Assembly: GCF_030499575.1 (NCBI RefSeq)
Contig: NZ_JASTLC010000001.1
Coordinates: 1,674,001-1,738,000, forward strand
Origin: Streptomyces sp. DG2A-72
GTDB lineage: Bacteria; Actinomycetota; Actinomycetes; Streptomycetales; Streptomycetaceae
Reading direction: 5' to 3'
Length of the DNA stretch: 64,000 bases
The position numbers and the translations under genes were made by a program. The notes under the pieces are model-generated. The model was not told the DNA's origin, ran no database searches, and saw nothing but the letters and a program-made list of their open reading frames with translations. This document shows, one piece after another, positions 8,127-17,083 of this stretch; the first letter of the stretch is position 1, and each line of letters starts with the position of its first letter.

Positions 8127-8486
8127 ATGTTTGATGCCCTGACGCTGGTGACCGGGGTCGCCGCGCTGTTGCTCGCCGCGTGGTGCGGATGGGCGGCGTA
8201 CCGAGATCAGCCGACCAAGGACTGGCACTTCATCGGCATGGCCGTGGTGACGGCACTGGCCCTGGTGCAGCTGGTGATCGGAATCGTACGGTTGGCGCAG
8301 GGCGACGAACCGGAGCAGGGTACGACGATCTTCGTCGCGTATCTGCTGGGTTCGTTCGCGTGCGTTCCGGCGGCGGGGTTCATGTCGCTGGCGGAGCGCA
8401 CGCGGTGGGGTTCCGTGACGGTGGCGGCCGGTGGCGTGGTGCTGGCGGTTCTTGAGGTGCGGCTTTATGACATCTGGGGAGGCTGA
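8127..8486 (+). CDS. Small integral membrane protein
   Basis: 119 residues with four hydrophobic segments (about 5-25, 37-57, 68-88 and 93-110) and few charged residues. No enzymatic motif. It resembles conserved actinobacterial membrane proteins of unknown role. The stop is followed one base later by the start of a second membrane protein, so the two are probably co-translated. Confidence 0.85.
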   Translation: MFDALTLVTGVAALLLAAWCGWAAYRDQPTKDWHFIGMAVVTALALVQLVIGIVRLAQGDEPEQGTTIFVAYLLGSFACVPAAGFMSLAERTRWGSVTVAAGGVVLAVLEVRLYDIWGG

Positions 8487-8487
8487 G

Positions 8488-8901
8488 GTGACCGCCACGG
8501 AGAAGAAGCCGCCGAAGACCCGGCTCATCAGCGGGCCGGGGATGCTGCTCGTCTGGCTGTACGGCGTGATGGTCGTCGGTGCGGTGTCCCGCTCGGTCGT
8601 CCAGATCGCGACGGAGTTCGACCACGCCCCGCTGGCCTACTCACTGTCGGCGGTCGCGGGGCTGGTGTACGGCTTCATCACGTACTCGCTGGTGCGCGGC
8701 GGGGAAACGGCCCGCAAGGCGGCGCTGGTGTGCTGCGCCGCGGAGCTTTTGGGCGTGTTGACGGTCGGCACGTGGACGTTGGCCGATCCGTCGGCGTTTC
8801 CTGATGCGACCGTGTGGTCGGACTACGGCATGGGGTATCTGTTCATCCCTGTGCTGCTGCCCTTGTCCGCCATCTACTGGTTGCGCAAGCGCGCCCGTTA
8901 G
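8488..8901 (+). CDS. Small integral membrane protein
   Basis: 137 residues from the GTG at 8488, preceded by GGGGAGG; upstream in-frame starts would lie inside the previous gene. The N-terminus VTATEKKPPKTR is charged, followed by four hydrophobic segments (about 20-40, 53-73, 80-100 and 112-130). No known motif. It follows 8127-8486 after one base, and the pair may form a hetero-oligomer. Its 3' end overlaps the convergent acetyltransferase by 4 bp. Confidence 0.85.
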   Translation: MTATEKKPPKTRLISGPGMLLVWLYGVMVVGAVSRSVVQIATEFDHAPLAYSLSAVAGLVYGFITYSLVRGGETARKAALVCCAAELLGVLTVGTWTLADPSAFPDATVWSDYGMGYLFIPVLLPLSAIYWLRKRAR

Positions 8902-9395
8902 GCCGTGGCCGCGTACGTGCCCGCCGCCTTCTCCAGGACGATCATCGGTACCCCGTCCTCGCCCTTCGACGTGCCTACCGTCTGGTAGCCCACCTTGCGG
9001 TAGAGCCGCAGGTTGCCCTCGCTGCGGTGGCCGGTGTGGAGGCGGAAGCGCTTGGCTCCGTGCTGTTCGGCTAGGGCGGATTCGGCTGCGCGCAGGAGCC
9101 GCGCGCCGATGCCGTGGCCCTGGAGGCGGGGGTGGACGCAGAGCTTGCCGATGGCGGCGGCGCCGTCGTCGGTGAGGGCGCCGCGGACCGAGCCGACGAC
9201 CTCGTCGCCGAGGCGGGCGACGAAGACGCAGTCCTTGGCGACCTCCTCGCGGACCGAGTCCAGGGGCTGGACGAGCGGGTCGATACGGTAGTTGCCGTAC
9301 AGCGCCGCCTCGCTCTGGAAGCAGAGGTACTGCAGCCGGAAGATCTGCTCGGCATCCTGCTCGGCCGCCACGGAGATGGTCACGCTCATGCCCAT
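8898..9395 (-). CDS. GNAT family N-acetyltransferase
   Basis: 165 residues from the ATG at 9395 (GGGAGG nine bases before); a second ATG follows at 9389. The core motif A is GKLCVHPRLQGHGIGARLL near residue 85, the acetyl-CoA pyrophosphate loop, followed by a typical motif B (GNLRLYRKVGY). The substrate is unknown. It lies 44 bp downstream of the sigma-like gene and is probably in its operon. Confidence 0.88.
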   Translation of the reverse strand: MGMSVTISVAAEQDAEQIFRLQYLCFQSEAALYGNYRIDPLVQPLDSVREEVAKDCVFVARLGDEVVGSVRGALTDDGAAAIGKLCVHPRLQGHGIGARLLRAAESALAEQHGAKRFRLHTGHRSEGNLRLYRKVGYQTVGTSKGEDGVPMIVLEKAAGTYAATA

Positions 9396-9439
9396 GTGTG
9401 CACGCCTCCCGCTCACCTGTCGCCTGTTGTTCCTCGTTC

Positions 9440-9946
9440 CTATCCCCGCGCTTCGCGGGCCGCAACCTCCGGCGTGAGCAATCGACGCAGACATCCCAGG
9501 CATCTGGAACGTTCCGGACCGAGACTGCCCTGTGAGATACCCAACTCCCCCGCGATTTCCCGGTATGTGAGGTCCTTCGGCGAGAGGAGGGCTTCCAGGA
9601 GGCGGGGACAGCGGCCGGGCAGGCGGCGCACGGCGTCGTGCAGGGCGCGGTGGCGGGCGGCGGTGAGCGCGAGGTGTTCCGGGCCGTGGTCGCTGGTGTC
9701 GGCTGGTTCGGTGTCGTACGGCCGTTCGTGTCGGTTCGTACGGCGGGCGCGGCGGACCTCGGAGCGGACGGCCTCGCGGAGCCAGCGCTGGGGGTCGCTG
9801 GGCGGGCCCTCCGCGTCCAGGTGCTCCAGGAGGCGGAGCCAGACCGCCTGCTCCAGGTCGCCGGGCTCGGTTCCGGAGGCATGTGCCTCGGCGGAGGCCT
9901 CGGCGGTGAGCAGCGGGCGCAGTGCGGTAACCAGGTCGTACGTCAT
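9440..9946 (-). CDS. Sigma-70 family RNA polymerase sigma factor-like protein
   Basis: 168 residues from the ATG at 9946; a GTG three codons earlier is possible and neither has a good SD. The C-terminal helix-turn-helix (LTYREIAGELGISQGSLGP) is sigma region 4.2. The N-terminal part keeps only weak similarity to region 2 (LEQAVWLRLLEHL). This makes it an atypical, short ECF-like factor that probably acts as a regulator of few promoters. No anti-sigma gene is adjacent; the next gene is a GNAT acetyltransferase. Confidence 0.75.
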   Translation of the reverse strand: MTYDLVTALRPLLTAEASAEAHASGTEPGDLEQAVWLRLLEHLDAEGPPSDPQRWLREAVRSEVRRARRTNRHERPYDTEPADTSDHGPEHLALTAARHRALHDAVRRLPGRCPRLLEALLSPKDLTYREIAGELGISQGSLGPERSRCLGCLRRLLTPEVAAREARG

Positions 9947-10020
9947 ATGCGGCACGACGCGGCCGCCCGGGCTGCAGGTTGCCCGGACGGCCGGATGTCA
10001 CCCCAACCGGGGTGGAGGGC

Positions 10021-11184
10021 TCAGCCGTTGACGAAGTCCTCGCGGGCCAGCAGACCGGTGTCCGGCTGGTCGGTGAAGACGCCGTCGATGCCGGTGGCGA
10101 AGTAGGTCTTGTAGGCGCCGAAGACATCGCCGTACGCGTCGGCGTCGGTGCCCTTGCGGAAGTTCGCCGGCAGGAAGGGGTTCTCGTTGCGCAGCGTCCA
10201 CGGGTGCAGGATCAGGCCCGCCGCGTGGGCGTCCTTGACGAGCGTGGTCGGCTTGGTGAGATTGCCGCTCGCGTCCTTCGGAATGATCAGGTCGAGGGTG
10301 GGGCCGATGCCGTTGGCGTAGGAGGCGATCCACTTCAGACCCTCGGGCTTGACCAGGTCGGCGACCGTGCGCGGATCACCGGCCTCGACGAAGTCCCAGG
10401 GGCGGGTGGTGGGGCCGGACAGCAGCACGGCGAGGGGGTTGCCGACGAGCCTGTTCAGGCGCTGGATGCTGCTCGGCTCGAAGGACTGCAGGATGACCGG
10501 CGAGTTCTTCCGGTCCTTGCCGTACTTGCGCAGCAGCTTGGCGACCCGCTCCTCCAGGCCGAGGCCCAGCTTGCGGAAGTAGGTGGGGTGCTTGGTCTCG
10601 GGGTAGATCCAGACCTGCTTGCCGCGCTTGCGGGTCTGCGCGTCCTGCCACTGGAGCACCTCCTCGAAGGTGGGGATCTCCCAGCGGCCGTTGTAGAGCG
10701 TGTTGTGCGGGCGGTTGGCCGGGATGCGCTCGATCGCGCGGAGGGTCTTCAGCTCGGCGAGCGTGAAGTCCTCGGTGAACCAGCCGGTGGTGGAGACGCC
10801 GTCCAGGACCTTGGTGGTCTTGCGGCTCGCGAACTCGGGGTGGTCGGCGACGTCGGTGGTGCCGCCGATCTCGGGCTCGTGACGGCAGACGATGTGCCCG
10901 TCCTTGGTCGGCACCAGATCGCCGGCCTCGACAACGTGGGCGCCCATGTCGAGGGCGAGCTCGTATGCGCCGAAGGTGTGCTCCGGCCGGTAGCCGCTGG
11001 CACCCCGATGGCCGATGATCGTCGGTACGGGCAGGCTCCTCACACCGCCGCCCCCGTGGCGTGCGTCGGCTCTCGCCGTACCGGGCAGCCCGAGAACCGC
11101 TCCGCCCGCGCCCAGCACCGCCGCGCCGAGCACCGCCCGTCGTCCGGTCCCGCGCGCCTGCTCGTTCGACTCCTGCGTCCCCAT
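10021..11184 (-). CDS. glpQ: Tat-exported glycerophosphodiester phosphodiesterase
   Basis: 387 residues from the ATG at 11184 (GAGGGAGG six bases before). A twin-arginine signal GTGRRAVLGAAVLGAGG is followed by a cleavage site near TARAD. The GDPD fold starts with IIGHRGASGYRPEHT near residue 68, carries the metal/phosphate ligands of VVEAGDLVPTKDGHIVCRHE, and ends with GVFTDQPD. It is the long GlpQ type and hydrolyses glycerophosphodiesters outside the membrane to glycerol-3-phosphate and an alcohol. No phosphate-regulon box was recognised. Confidence 0.92.
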   Translation of the reverse strand: MGTQESNEQARGTGRRAVLGAAVLGAGGAVLGLPGTARADARHGGGGVRSLPVPTIIGHRGASGYRPEHTFGAYELALDMGAHVVEAGDLVPTKDGHIVCRHEPEIGGTTDVADHPEFASRKTTKVLDGVSTTGWFTEDFTLAELKTLRAIERIPANRPHNTLYNGRWEIPTFEEVLQWQDAQTRKRGKQVWIYPETKHPTYFRKLGLGLEERVAKLLRKYGKDRKNSPVILQSFEPSSIQRLNRLVGNPLAVLLSGPTTRPWDFVEAGDPRTVADLVKPEGLKWIASYANGIGPTLDLIIPKDASGNLTKPTTLVKDAHAAGLILHPWTLRNENPFLPANFRKGTDADAYGDVFGAYKTYFATGIDGVFTDQPDTGLLAREDFVNG

Positions 11185-11573
11185 GAACGCCCTCCCTCGT
11201 TCGGCCCGTTGATGCGGGCCGATCGTAGGGGCGTGCGCATGACGAGCGGGAGTCCGGGGCCGGAACACGGGGGTGACGCCTGATGTCGCATGGGGTCGGG
11301 CTTCTGACGGTTCGTCGGCATCGACTACATGGTTCCGGGTAGGCGATCGGTTGACACGGTTGAGGCTCCGTGGCCCCAGCGGGCGCGACCTCCGTCACAT
11401 CGTTCCGGACGGATTACCGGCGCGCATCGGGACGCCACCGCAGGTAAACCCGGGTCAACAGTGCGTAAGACCCCGGTGAACCCGACAATCCCGATGTGCG
11501 CTACCCCCGGGGCCGCGAGTATCGTCCTCACCTGCACAGACTTACACCGAATCCCTTGACACCGGAGGGCCCG
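11185..11573. other. 389-bp divergent intergenic region
   Basis: Separates the phosphodiesterase (minus) from the acyltransferase (plus). A TTGACA hexamer at 11351 could be a -35 for the plus strand, but I see no matching -10 at 16-19 bp. In-frame codons run upstream of the acyltransferase from 11496 but lack an RBS. Confidence 0.4.
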
Positions 11574-12245
11574 TTGTCCCGCTTCGCGCTCATCAAGGCA
11601 GTGCTCGGACCGATCATGCGCCTGATGTTCCGCCCACGGGTGGAGGGCGCGGAGCACATCCCCGGCGACGGTCCGGTCATCCTGGCCGGCAACCACCTCA
11701 CGTTCATCGACTCGATCGTGCTGCCGCTGGTCTGCGACCGTCAGGTCTTCTTCATCGGCAAGGACGAGTACGTCACCGGCAAGGGCTTCAAGGGCGGGTT
11801 GATGGCCTGGTTCTTCACCGGCGTCGGCATGATCCCGGTGGACCGGGACGGTGCGAGCGGGGGTGTGGCCGCGCTGATGACCGGGCGCCGGATCCTGGAG
11901 GAGGGCAAGGTCTTCGGCATCTACCCGGAGGGCACGCGCTCGCCCGACGGGCGGCTGTACCGGGGGCGTACGGGGATCGCCCGACTCACCCTGATGACCG
12001 GTGCGCCGGTCGTGCCGTTCGCGATGATCGGCACGGACAAGTTGCAGCCGGGGGGTGCGGGGATTCCGCGGCCCGGCCGCGTGACTGTTCGTTTTGGTGA
12101 GGCGATGGAGTTTTCGCGGTACGAAGGGATGGACCGGGATCGGTATGTGCTGCGGGCTGTGACCGACTCTGTGATGGCTGAGGTCATGCGGTTGTCGGGG
12201 CAGGAGTACGTCGATATGTACGCCACGAAGGCGAAGGCCGCGTAG
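11574..12245 (+). CDS. 1-acyl-sn-glycerol-3-phosphate acyltransferase (PlsC family)
   Basis: 223 residues. The TTG at 11574 is chosen because GGAGG lies five bases before it and the protein then starts at the conserved LSRFALIKAVLGPIM. Motif I is GNHLTFID (HX4D catalytic pair) near residue 42, and motif III is IYPEGTRSPDG near 120. It transfers an acyl group to lysophosphatidate or a related acceptor at the inner membrane in phospholipid synthesis. A repeat-family element begins 19 bp after the stop. Confidence 0.92.
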   Translation: MSRFALIKAVLGPIMRLMFRPRVEGAEHIPGDGPVILAGNHLTFIDSIVLPLVCDRQVFFIGKDEYVTGKGFKGGLMAWFFTGVGMIPVDRDGASGGVAALMTGRRILEEGKVFGIYPEGTRSPDGRLYRGRTGIARLTLMTGAPVVPFAMIGTDKLQPGGAGIPRPGRVTVRFGEAMEFSRYEGMDRDRYVLRAVTDSVMAEVMRLSGQEYVDMYATKAKAA

Positions 12246-12264
12246 TCGTCTGCCGGTCCGTTGG

Positions 12265-12303
12265 GGCTGGTCGCGCAGTTCCCCGCGCCCCTAAAGGGGC
12301 GCG
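12265..12303 (+). repeat. Streptomyces short GC-rich repeat, copy 1
   Basis: Contains GGCTGGTCGCGCAGTTCCCC followed by a GCGCCCC-TAAA-GGGGCGC hairpin (12285-12302). It sits between convergent genes and supplies the TAG stop (12291-12293) and last codons of the histidine kinase gene on the minus strand. Confidence 0.9.
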
Positions 12304-13514
12304 ACACTCCCGTCGGGTGGTCCGCCATCCGCGTTTCCCGCGCCCGGTGCTGGGAACCACAGTACGAACGTAGAACCTTTCCCGACCTGCGAGAACAACC
12401 GAACCTGGCCTCCGTGCGACTCCACGATCTGGCGCACGATCGCCAGGCCCAGGCCCGCGTGCCGGTCCCGGCTGCCGCCGTTGCCCTTCGCTCGCCAGAA
12501 GCGGTCGAAGACGCGGGACTGGTCGTCGTCGATGATGCCGGGGCCCTCGTCTCGGACGGCTACCCAGAGCCGGCCCTCGGTCCGGCCCGCGGCGACGGTG
12601 ATGAGGGTGCCGGGTGGGGAGAGTCGTACGGCGTTGGAGAGCAGGTTGCCGACGGCGCGGCGGAGGGCGTCGTGGTCGCCGATGACGGTGAGGCCGGTGG
12701 CGAGGCGGCGGTGGAGGGTGAGGCCGCGTTCGGCGGCGAGGGGGGCGAAGTCCTCGCAGGCCTCGGATGCCGCGGTGGCCAGGTCTACGTCGGCGTCGGC
12801 GAGGGCGGGGGCGCTGCGGCGGGCGGTGGCGAGGAGGTCCTCGACGAGACGGGTCATCCGGGTGGTGGCGCGGTCGACGCTGCGGGCGGCGATGCGCCGC
12901 TCCTCCTCGTCCGACTCCTCGGCCGTGAGGACGGCGTCCACATTCGCGCGGATGATGGCGAGCGGGCTGCGCAGTTCGTGGGAGGCGTCGTCGATCAGCT
13001 GGCGCTGGGCGCGGAACGCCTCGTCGAGCCGGTCGAGCATGGAGTCGACGGTGTCGGCGAGGTCACGCAACTCGTCCTTGGGGCCGCCCAGCCGGATGCG
13101 CTGGGAGAGGTCGGTGGCCTGGATGTCGGCGGCCGTACGGGAGATGGCGCGGACGGGGCGCAGCGCGCGGCCGGAGAGGATCCAGCCGATGGCGAGGCTG
13201 GCGACGGCGAGGCCACCGAGCAGGGCGAGGGAGAAGCGGCGGAGGTTGGCGAGCGTCTCGTAGTTGACGGCCGCTTCGACCTGCTCGACCTTGACGGCGT
13301 CGAACTCCCCGACCTCCTCGCCGTTCACGATCTTCGTGACCGAGAACTGTTTGGTGACTGGTTTCGCCTCACCGCTGCGCTCGACGGCGAGATAGGTGCC
13401 GAGCAGGACGAGCGCGGTGAGGACGAAGAGGAGGCCGGAGTAGAGGACGGTGAGGCGGAAGCGGATGGTGTGGGTGAACGCCGGGAGTCGCAGACGCCGT
13501 AGGACGGACTTCAT
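12291..13514 (-). CDS. Membrane sensor histidine kinase
   Basis: 407 residues. Two transmembrane segments (about 21-43 and 93-113) flank a ~50-residue extracytoplasmic sensor, followed by HAMP, HisKA with DDASHELRSPLAII (phospho-His near 178), and HATPase with N-box NLLSNAV and G-boxes DEGPGI and GLGLAIV. It is the partner of the response regulator whose stop overlaps its start by 4 bp. It is the last gene of the seven-gene run starting at 18266. The final residues SVAPL and the stop codon are encoded by repeat copy 1, so the natural C-terminus may have been replaced. Confidence 0.95.
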   Translation of the reverse strand: MKSVLRRLRLPAFTHTIRFRLTVLYSGLLFVLTALVLLGTYLAVERSGEAKPVTKQFSVTKIVNGEEVGEFDAVKVEQVEAAVNYETLANLRRFSLALLGGLAVASLAIGWILSGRALRPVRAISRTAADIQATDLSQRIRLGGPKDELRDLADTVDSMLDRLDEAFRAQRQLIDDASHELRSPLAIIRANVDAVLTAEESDEEERRIAARSVDRATTRMTRLVEDLLATARRSAPALADADVDLATAASEACEDFAPLAAERGLTLHRRLATGLTVIGDHDALRRAVGNLLSNAVRLSPPGTLITVAAGRTEGRLWVAVRDEGPGIIDDDQSRVFDRFWRAKGNGGSRDRHAGLGLAIVRQIVESHGGQVRLFSQVGKGSTFVLWFPAPGAGNADGGPPDGSVAPL

Positions 13515-14179
13515 GACGTCTCCTTCAGCCGGTAGCCCTGCCGTATCACCGTCTCGATGAGCGGATCCTCGTCACCGGTGATCTTCCGGCGCAGCGAGCC
13601 GACGGTGACCCGCACGGTGTTGGTGAACGGGTCCGCGTGCTCGTCCCACACATGCTCCAGCAGTTCCTCGGCCGGTACGACCCGTCCGGGGCGCGTCATC
13701 AGATAGTGCAGGACACCGAACTCCTTGGGCGTGAGCTGAAGTTGGCGTGCGCCGCGGAACGCCTCGAAGCGGGCGGTGTCCAGGCGCAGTTCACCGACCT
13801 CGACGACCGCGGTGCCGCCGTCCTCGCGGCGGAGCAACGCCCTGATACGGGCGAGGAGTTCGGGCAGGGCGAAGGGTTTGACCAGGTAGTCGTCGGCACC
13901 CTCGTCCAGGCCGCGTACCCGGTCGGCGAGCCGGTCGCGGGCGGTGAGCATCAGGATGCGGGGGCCTTGGGGGGTGGTGCGGATGGCGCGGCACACCGCG
14001 AAGCCGTCGCCGTCGGGCAGGTTCAGGTCCAGCAGGACCAGGTCGTAGTCGTTGACGGCGAGCTTCTCGGTCGCGGTGTCCACGTCCGGGGCGACGTCGA
14101 CCGCGTAGCCCGCCCTGACCAGCCCGACCTTGAGGGCGACGACCAGGTCCTCCTCGTCCTCGACCACGAGCAGTCTCAT
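13511..14179 (-). CDS. OmpR/PhoB-family response regulator
   Basis: 222 residues from the ATG at 14179 (AGGTGG six bases before). The receiver domain has acidic residues VVEDEED, phospho-acceptor Asp in LVLLDLNLPDGDG (~51), Thr in LMLTARD and Lys in YLVKPF. The C-terminal winged helix includes LTPKEFGVLHYLM and VTVGSLRRKI. It starts 10 bp after the protease stop and overlaps the kinase start, so protease, regulator and kinase are probably one transcript. A likely function is autoregulation of this operon. Confidence 0.95.
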   Translation of the reverse strand: MRLLVVEDEEDLVVALKVGLVRAGYAVDVAPDVDTATEKLAVNDYDLVLLDLNLPDGDGFAVCRAIRTTPQGPRILMLTARDRLADRVRGLDEGADDYLVKPFALPELLARIRALLRREDGGTAVVEVGELRLDTARFEAFRGARQLQLTPKEFGVLHYLMTRPGRVVPAEELLEHVWDEHADPFTNTVRVTVGSLRRKITGDEDPLIETVIRQGYRLKETS

Positions 14180-14189
14180 GTACGACCAC

Positions 14190-15176
14190 CTACCCACCGT
14201 CGATGATGGTCTCCGCGGCGTCCGCGGCGTCGGCCACGGGGATCGCGAAGCCGATGCCTATGGAGCCGCCCCTTTGCTGGTCCAACGTCGCGATGGCCGT
14301 ATTGATGCCGATGACCCGTCCGTCGGCGTCGACCAGCGGCCCGCCGGAGTTGCCGGGGTTGATCGAGGCGTCGGTCTGCAGCGCGCGCTGCTGCCGTCCG
14401 CCGCCCGTGCCTTCGCCCAGTGTGACGGGGCGGTCGAGGGCGCTGACGATGCCTGAGGTGACGGTGCCGCTGAGGCCGAGCGGGGAGCCGATGGCGAGGA
14501 CCGTGTCCCCGACGGCCGGGCGTCCGGCGGTGGCCAGTTCGGCGGCCCGCAGCCCGCGTGCCGTCTCCGGCTCCAGTACGGCCACGTCGTGCGCGGGGTC
14601 GTCGCCGATCACCTGGGCGCTGAGCCGGCGCCCGTCCTGCAACTCGACGGACACGCGCGAACTCCCGTTCACGACATGCGCGTTGGTGAGGATCCGGCCC
14701 CGCTCGTCGAACACGAACCCCGAGCCCTGCCCGGACGCGGTCACCACGGAGACCACGCTCGGCAGGACCCGGGCGGCCACGGCTTCGAGGTCACCGGAGG
14801 CGACGGGGGCGGCCGGGGCGGCGGGGTCGCTGTCCCCGAACGCCCCGGCCACGTATCCGGCGCTCCCGCCCGCGAGGACGGCGGCGAGGATCGCGGCGGT
14901 GAGAGGACGGCGAGTGGTGGTGCGGGGAGGGGACGGGGGCGGCGACTGCGGGGTGGTGTAGGGGGAGGGAGTGACAGGAGTGGCGTGTGTGTACGGGTCG
15001 AGGGGCGCCGGGGGCCGCCCGGGCACAAAGGCGGGGCCGCGCGGGTGGCCGAGACCGATGTGCGGAACGTCGGGCACGGGTGCCTCCCCCGGCCCCGCGC
15101 CTCCACTCCCGTCCGGGGCATCAAGCCCCTGCTCCCCCGGCGAGCCGGGAGGGCCGGTGTACGACTGATCGGGCAT
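14190..15176 (-). CDS. Membrane-anchored trypsin-like serine protease (HtrA/DegP type without PDZ)
   Basis: 328 residues from the ATG at 15176 with GGAGG upstream. The N-terminal ~100 residues are Pro/Gly-rich and cytoplasmic, then one transmembrane segment (LTAAILAAVLAGGSAGYVAG) and a chymotrypsin-fold domain. Triad: His in TNAHVV, Asp in HDVAVLE, Ser in GNSGGPL. No PDZ domain follows, unlike classic DegP. Lying between a VWA protein and a two-component system, it may cleave or monitor an envelope substrate; this is inference from context. Confidence 0.9.
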   Translation of the reverse strand: MPDQSYTGPPGSPGEQGLDAPDGSGGAGPGEAPVPDVPHIGLGHPRGPAFVPGRPPAPLDPYTHATPVTPSPYTTPQSPPPSPPRTTTRRPLTAAILAAVLAGGSAGYVAGAFGDSDPAAPAAPVASGDLEAVAARVLPSVVSVVTASGQGSGFVFDERGRILTNAHVVNGSSRVSVELQDGRRLSAQVIGDDPAHDVAVLEPETARGLRAAELATAGRPAVGDTVLAIGSPLGLSGTVTSGIVSALDRPVTLGEGTGGGRQQRALQTDASINPGNSGGPLVDADGRVIGINTAIATLDQQRGGSIGIGFAIPVADAADAAETIIDGG

Positions 15177-15204
15177 CGTTCCTCCAACGTCGGCGAATGG
15201 GGCG

Positions 15205-16155
15205 TCAGGGCAGCCGGGAGAACCAGAGCAGCGAGGTCGCCGCGGCGGCCAGGGCAGTGATGAGGCCCGCGGCGACGAACCACTGCCAGATCTCGCGCTC
15301 CTCGGTGCGATGTCCGACGGAGCTGCCGATGTCCTCGTAGACGTCCTGAAGTTCCTCGCCCGTCGCGGCCTCGTGGAAGTCGCCGCCGGTGGTGGAGGCG
15401 AGTTGTTCGAGAGCGGGTCCGTCGACGGGGACCTGGACCGTGTCGCCGGTCGGCAGGTCGATGGTGCCGTCCGGTGTGCCGTACGCGATGGTCGAGACGG
15501 GGATGCGGTCGGCGGCCACTTCCCGGGCGGCCGACTCCACCGAGCGGCCTGTCGTGTTGGAGCCGTCGGAGAGCAGTACCACATGCGCGGGCGGTGGCCG
15601 GGTCTCTGCCTGCTTGTCGAGGGTGCGGATCGCGTCGCGAGAGGCGACCACCGCCTCGCCGATCGCCGTGCCCTCGGCGGTCGTGAGCCGCTCGATGGCC
15701 GTACGCAGCACCGTGCGGTCGGTGGTCGGCGGCACCGCCACCGTCGCCGAGCCGCTGAACGGGACCAGCCCCGCGTTGAACCGCTCCGGCAGCTGGTCGA
15801 CGAAGGCGAGCGCCGCGCGCCGGGCGGCGGCGAAGCGGGTCGGCTCGACGTCCGTGGCCTCCATGGAGGCGGAGACGTCGAAGGCGATGACGATGGTGGC
15901 CCGCTCCCGGGGGACCTGGACCTCGGTGGTCGGCCGGGCGAATCCGACGACCAGCAGCCCGAGCGTGGCGCAGAAGGCGGCAGCGGGGACGTGCCGTCGC
16001 CATCCGGGCCTGCTGGGCGCGACCTTGTCGAGCAGATCGAGGTTGGTGAACCGGACGGCGTACCGGCGCCGCCGCCGCTGCACCAGCAGATACGCGCCGA
16101 TCAGTCCGGCGAGCGGCACCAGGAGCAGCAGCCAGCCGGGCGAACGCAGACTCAT
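15205..16155 (-). CDS. VWA-domain membrane protein (BatA-like)
   Basis: 316 residues from an ATG preceded by GGAGG. The order is an N-terminal transmembrane segment, the RFTNLDLLDKVAP patch typical of BatA, a second segment (~55-75), an extracytoplasmic VWA domain with the MIDAS motif FDVSASM (DxSxS), and a C-terminal anchor (WQWFVAAGLITALAAA). Bat proteins work with MoxR ATPases and DUF58 proteins in metal-dependent assembly or stress tolerance. Both partners are directly upstream with 10 bp and overlap spacing. Confidence 0.92.
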   Translation of the reverse strand: MSLRSPGWLLLLVPLAGLIGAYLLVQRRRRRYAVRFTNLDLLDKVAPSRPGWRRHVPAAAFCATLGLLVVGFARPTTEVQVPRERATIVIAFDVSASMEATDVEPTRFAAARRAALAFVDQLPERFNAGLVPFSGSATVAVPPTTDRTVLRTAIERLTTAEGTAIGEAVVASRDAIRTLDKQAETRPPPAHVVLLSDGSNTTGRSVESAAREVAADRIPVSTIAYGTPDGTIDLPTGDTVQVPVDGPALEQLASTTGGDFHEAATGEELQDVYEDIGSSVGHRTEEREIWQWFVAAGLITALAAAATSLLWFSRLP

Positions 16156-16165
16156 CGGACCTCCT

Positions 16166-17083
16166 TCATGCGGCGCCGCCTCCCGCTCGGCGCCGCTGGT
16201 CCTCGACGTACCGGACGACGTCCTTCACCCAGTCCCGGTCGGTGCGGAGCCTGAGGTGGGCGGCGCCCGCGCGGTGTATGGAGTGCTTGATGACGGCCCG
16301 CTGCTCCAGCGCGGCAGCGGCGTACCGTTCGCGCAAACTCCGTGCGTGGGTGGGGATCTCGCGCCTGCGCCCGGTCTCCGGGTCGACGACGGTGAGCAGT
16401 CCGACGTCGGGCAGCTCCAGCTCGCGTGGGTCGACGGTCTCGATGGCGAGCACCTGGTGACGGCGGGTGGCGACGCGCAAAGGCTGCTCCCAGCCGGTCT
16501 CCAGGAAGTCGGAGACCACGGCGACGAGCCCGCGCGCGGGCAGCGCGCGCAGGGCCACCAGGGCGTCGGCGAGGGTGTGTTCGGGGACGCCCGTGCTCAC
16601 CCGGGGGCGGTCGAGGGCGGCGCGCAGGATGGTCAGCATGTGGTGGCGTCCGGTGCGCGGCGGGATCCGCTGGATGCCGTGCGGGCCGGTGATCTGCGCG
16701 CCGAGCCGGTTGCCGGCCCGTTCGGTGAGGAACGCGACGGCCGCCGCCGCGCCCACCGCGAGGTCCCGTTTCTCCATGCGGGCGGTGCCGAAGTCCATGC
16801 TCGCGGAGGCGTCGAGGACGATCCAGGTGGTGAGTTCGCGGTCGGCGAGGGTGAGGCGGACGTGGGGGACGGTGGTGCGGGCGGTGGCGTTCCAGTCCAT
16901 CCGGCGTACGTCGTCGCCGATGACGTAGGGACGGGTCTCCGAGACCTCGCTGCCGGGACCGGGCAGCAGGGAGGCGTGGTCGCCCTGGAGGAGTCCGTCC
17001 GGGTGCCGGGTGAAGATCAACTCCAGGTGTTTCAGGGCCTGTTCGGGGGTGAGGTCGCGGAGCGTCGGGGTACTGCCGCTCAT
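16166..17083 (-). CDS. DUF58 (VWA-like) protein
   Basis: 305 residues, soluble. It has the signature GSEVSETRPYVIGDDVRRMDWNATAR region of DUF58 (around residue 45-72), then a VWA-like fold with the metal-site motif VLDASASMDFG. The start ATG overlaps the moxR stop (ATGA). MoxR-DUF58-VWA trios are a conserved chaperone-like module that loads or activates partner proteins; the target is not known here. Confidence 0.92.
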   Translation of the reverse strand: MSGSTPTLRDLTPEQALKHLELIFTRHPDGLLQGDHASLLPGPGSEVSETRPYVIGDDVRRMDWNATARTTVPHVRLTLADRELTTWIVLDASASMDFGTARMEKRDLAVGAAAAVAFLTERAGNRLGAQITGPHGIQRIPPRTGRHHMLTILRAALDRPRVSTGVPEHTLADALVALRALPARGLVAVVSDFLETGWEQPLRVATRRHQVLAIETVDPRELELPDVGLLTVVDPETGRRREIPTHARSLRERYAAAALEQRAVIKHSIHRAGAAHLRLRTDRDWVKDVVRYVEDQRRRAGGGAA